Assembly: GCA_902797925.1 (NCBI GenBank)
Contig: CADBUT010000383.1
Location: 1-8,324, forward strand
From: an uncultured Spirochaetaceae bacterium
Lineage (GTDB): Bacteria; Spirochaetota; Spirochaetia; Treponematales; Treponemataceae
Direction: 5' to 3'
DNA: 8,324 bases
In this document: piece after piece, positions 6,486 through 8,324 of the stretch
How positions within the stretch are numbered: the first letter of the stretch is position 1
Layout of the letters: each line of letters begins with the position of its first letter
Notes under the pieces: model-generated
Databases searched by the model: none
The model's input: the letters and a program-made list of their open reading frames with translations, nothing else
What the model was told of the DNA's origin: nothing
Program-made: the position numbers and the translations under genes

Positions 6486-6506
6486 TGATAAAGAATTATA
6501 TTATCA
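6486..6506 (+). repeat. Dyad at the predicted transcription start
   Basis: TGATAA (6486-6491) and TTATCA (6501-6506) form a 6-base inverted repeat around a 9-base centre, directly at the predicted +1 of the promoter. Its position would suit an operator, but the sequence is AT-rich and such a dyad could arise by chance. No regulator is identified. Confidence 0.3.
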
Positions 6507-6569
6507 ATAGTTAATTAATAAAACAATTTGTTGTAATAATCAAAAGTTCATTTTTAAAATTTCGTTAAG

Positions 6570-6583
6570 CTGCATGAATGCAG
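6570..6583 (+). repeat. Short perfect inverted repeat in the receptor leader
   Basis: CTGCAT and ATGCAG are perfect reverse complements separated by GA. As RNA the 2-base loop is too tight for all six pairs to close, so it is more plausible as a DNA-level dyad than as a stable hairpin. It lies about 85 bases after the predicted transcription start. Confidence 0.35.
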
Positions 6584-6597
6584 TAAAAAATGCTTGC

Positions 6598-6614
6598 AAA
6601 CTGTTTTACAGTTT
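6598..6614 (+). repeat. Leader hairpin just before the receptor Shine-Dalgarno
   Basis: AAACTGT (6598-6604), loop TTT and ACAGTTT (6608-6614) make a perfect 7-base-pair stem ending 10 bases before the AGGAG site at 6625. It could shape ribosome access to the start site. It is not followed by a long T run, so it is not a standard terminator. Confidence 0.45.
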
Positions 6615-6624
6615 CATGGTAAAA

Positions 6625-6629
6625 AGGAG
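6625..6629 (+). promoter_or_regulatory. Ribosome binding site of the chemotaxis receptor gene
   Basis: AGGAG, preceded by a run of A, stands 6 bases before ATG 6636. It is the strongest Shine-Dalgarno in the window and sets the start of the receptor. Confidence 0.75.
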
Positions 6630-6635
6630 TTTCCA

Positions 6636-8324
6636 ATGAACGGAGAGAATAAGGTTGTTACAATTCCGCCGTTTCCAAAAGATTGTACTCTATGGAGTAT
6701 ATTGTGCTTTGTAGCTTATCAGGTTTTCTTCTGGTTGTTCTATGCTTTTTGTGAAGTCTATCCTGTTGACCAGCTGATTAAGCTTCTCTTATCTGTTCCT
6801 TATATTACATTTTTTGTTGTTGCATCGGCAATCGGTGTTTCTCTTTCAAGCTTTTACAGACGTTCTTTTGATTTTTTTGACGGCTCGGAGGCCAGTCTTA
6901 AAAGGCTTGCAGACAGAGCGAATTTGATAACTGTCGTTCAGTTCTGCATTACAATCGGTGTTTCTCTTCTGCTGCCGCTTGTAATAAAACTTTCCTGCAG
7001 GCTGCTCGACATGTATTTTGTTCCGCATGACATTTGGTTCAGCACTTTGGGATCGCTTTTCTTTGTTTCAACTACATTTTATGTTATGTGGCTTCAGACA
7101 TTTGAAAAGTGGCTTGACTGGCTGCCTTTGCGCAAAAAAGATGTATCGATGGGGCTTGTGAGACGCCATCTTCTTGTTACATTGACCACGACAATTGCAA
7201 CTGTCTTGCTCGGCATGCTTGCTTGCCGCAAAATGGAGCTTCGCAACTATAATACAATCTGGGAATGCTATTACACGAAAATGATACCGGTCGGTGCCGT
7301 TTCCATTTTGTTTTCTATTTTTATTCAGTGGCTTGAAACTCATCAAGAAGCAAAGCGTCTCAGCCATATCCGTAAGATGATGGAAAAGATGGCAGACAAC
7401 AATTTTGCCCTGCACCGTGAGCCTGTACACAGCCGCGACGATTATGGTCTGCTTGCAACGTCAATCAACAAGCTTGTAGATTCAACACGCGATTTGCTTC
7501 AGACTATCAAGACAACTTCAGTAGAATCGGGTGAACGTGCTGAAATTATGCACGAGGGCGCAGAGTCAACAGCAGCCGCAATTACGCAGATTACGGGCAT
7601 GATTACGCAGATTCGTGAATCAATCGTGAACCAGTCGAGCGGAGTAGAAGAGGCTGGCGCAAGCATCCGCCAGATTGAACAGTCTGTCCGCAAGCTTGAC
7701 AGCGACGTCAATGCACAGGTTTCAAGCATAGCAGAATCTACAGCCGCCGTTGACGAGATGGTTGCAAACATCCGCTCTGTAAACGAAGTTCTCGAGAAAA
7801 ACTCTGTAGCTGTAGGCCAGCTCCGCAACGCAGCCGAAGACGGACAGAAAAGTGTTAAAGAAGCCGTAACATCTTCACAGTCAATCCTTGAAGGCTCAAG
7901 CTCACTGCTTGAAGCTACAAAGATTATTCAGTCTATCGCGTCACAGACAAACCTTCTTGCTATGAACGCGGCAATCGAAGCTGCCCATGCCGGTGAATCC
8001 GGTAAAGGCTTTTCTGTAGTTGCAGACGAAATCAGAAAGCTTGCCGAGCAGTCAAATATGCAGGGCAAGGCGATTAACTCTGAATTGAAGAGCCTTAACG
8101 CTGAAATCGAGAAGGTTTCAGAAAGTACCAAGCTTGTACAGAACCATTTTTCAAGCATATACAATCTTGCCGAAACAGTTCAGCTGCAGGAGCGTGTGGT
8201 TATTTCCGCAATGGAAGAACAGCAGGAAGGCAATACGCAGGTTCTTGCTTCAATGGAAAAAATCAACAGGATTGCAGACGAGACACGCAACAGCTCAAAG
8301 GAAATGCTTGCCGGAGCGGCTGAA
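6636..8324 (+). CDS. Methyl-accepting chemotaxis protein with a multi-helix membrane sensor (3' end outside window)
   Basis: The frame is open from ATG 6636 to the right edge, giving 563 residues without a stop. The N-terminal part holds about six hydrophobic helices at roughly 20-39, 52-71, 97-118, 135-153, 178-196 and 216-231. Only short loops join them, so there is no dCache, sCache or four-helix periplasmic ligand domain. A HAMP-like linker follows at about 232-290, including RDDYGLLATSINKL (267-280). After it comes a long signalling coiled coil. The hairpin tip that binds CheW and CheA lies at about 430-473, with SQTNLLAMNAAIEAAHAGE (436-454) and VVADEIRKLAEQS (461-473), and the descending helix then runs to the edge. 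The protein should signal to CheA and the flagellar motor. The stimulus is unknown; membrane-embedded ligands, membrane state or energy state are possibilities only. It starts a new unit with its own promoter. Any CheR/CheB-binding tail lies beyond the window. Confidence 0.94.
   Translation, partial: MNGENKVVTIPPFPKDCTLWSILCFVAYQVFFWLFYAFCEVYPVDQLIKLLLSVPYITFFVVASAIGVSLSSFYRRSFDFFDGSEASLKRLADRANLITVVQFCITIGVSLLLPLVIKLSCRLLDMYFVPHDIWFSTLGSLFFVSTTFYVMWLQTFEKWLDWLPLRKKDVSMGLVRRHLLVTLTTTIATVLLGMLACRKMELRNYNTIWECYYTKMIPVGAVSILFSIFIQWLETHQEAKRLSHIRKMMEKMADNNFALHREPVHSRDDYGLLATSINKLVDSTRDLLQTIKTTSVESGERAEIMHEGAESTAAAITQITGMITQIRESIVNQSSGVEEAGASIRQIEQSVRKLDSDVNAQVSSIAESTAAVDEMVANIRSVNEVLEKNSVAVGQLRNAAEDGQKSVKEAVTSSQSILEGSSSLLEATKIIQSIASQTNLLAMNAAIEAAHAGESGKGFSVVADEIRKLAEQSNMQGKAINSELKSLNAEIEKVSESTKLVQNHFSSIYNLAETVQLQERVVISAMEEQQEGNTQVLASMEKINRIADETRNSSKEMLAGAAE

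Larger units (their letters stand above)
6384..6635 (+). other. AT-rich intergenic region between clpC and the chemotaxis receptor gene
   Basis: These 252 bases separate the two transcription units. I see no open frame of note in them. They contain the promoter, three small dyads and the Shine-Dalgarno described separately. No GC-rich hairpin followed by a T run closes the clpC unit. The only candidate, TAGAAA (6409-6414) paired with TTTCTA (6431-6436) around a T run, is too AT-rich to call. Confidence 0.7.

Noticed and set aside
7068..7828. Open frames on the - strand opposite the chemotaxis receptor
   Set aside because: The + strand encodes a textbook receptor throughout, and the reverse frames show no family features.
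1..8324. Mobile element, defence system or CRISPR array
   Set aside because: No transposase, integrase, terminal repeats, repeat-spacer pattern or defence domain is visible, and base composition and codon style look even across the window.

Overview
The window looks like chromosomal DNA of a spirochaete, most likely a host-associated Treponema. This rests on the style of the ClpC, LolE-like and chemotaxis proteins, a moderate G+C content and the gene content. It is an inference; no rRNA or other species marker is present. All convincing genes are on the + strand and fall into two transcription units. I see no tRNA, rRNA, CRISPR array, insertion sequence or phage gene.

Positions 2 to 6383 hold six tightly packed genes. 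First come three parts of a LolCDE-type lipoprotein-release ABC transporter: the last 34 codons of a permease (lolC-like), a complete ATPase (lolD-like, from 99) and a second permease (lolE-like, from 779). Then follow mcsA (from 2160), mcsB (from 2689) and clpC (from 3810). Neighbouring genes overlap by 8, 4 and 8 bases or lie 10 to 20 bases apart, so translation is probably coupled. In Bacillus and relatives, mcsA, mcsB and clpC make up the protein-arginine phosphorylation and degradation branch: McsB phosphorylates arginines on damaged proteins with McsA as activator, and ClpC with ClpP degrades the marked proteins. That operon normally begins with the repressor gene ctsR. Here ctsR is absent and the lipoprotein-release genes sit in its place, which suggests a link between envelope biogenesis and protein quality control.

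The most notable observation is in McsB. Several residues that define the phosphagen-kinase active site are replaced: the CPTN cysteine block, two of the five ATP-phosphate arginines and the RGxYGE loop. McsA keeps its metal-binding cysteines, and ClpC keeps the two N-domain glutamates that read phospho-arginine in Bacillus. McsB may therefore be a pseudokinase or adaptor, or an enzyme with altered chemistry.

Positions 6384 to 6635 are an AT-rich intergenic region. It holds a strong vegetative-type promoter, a possible second staggered promoter and three small dyads. The second unit starts at 6636 with a methyl-accepting chemotaxis protein that runs off the right edge after 563 codons. It has about six N-terminal membrane segments and no large periplasmic sensor domain.
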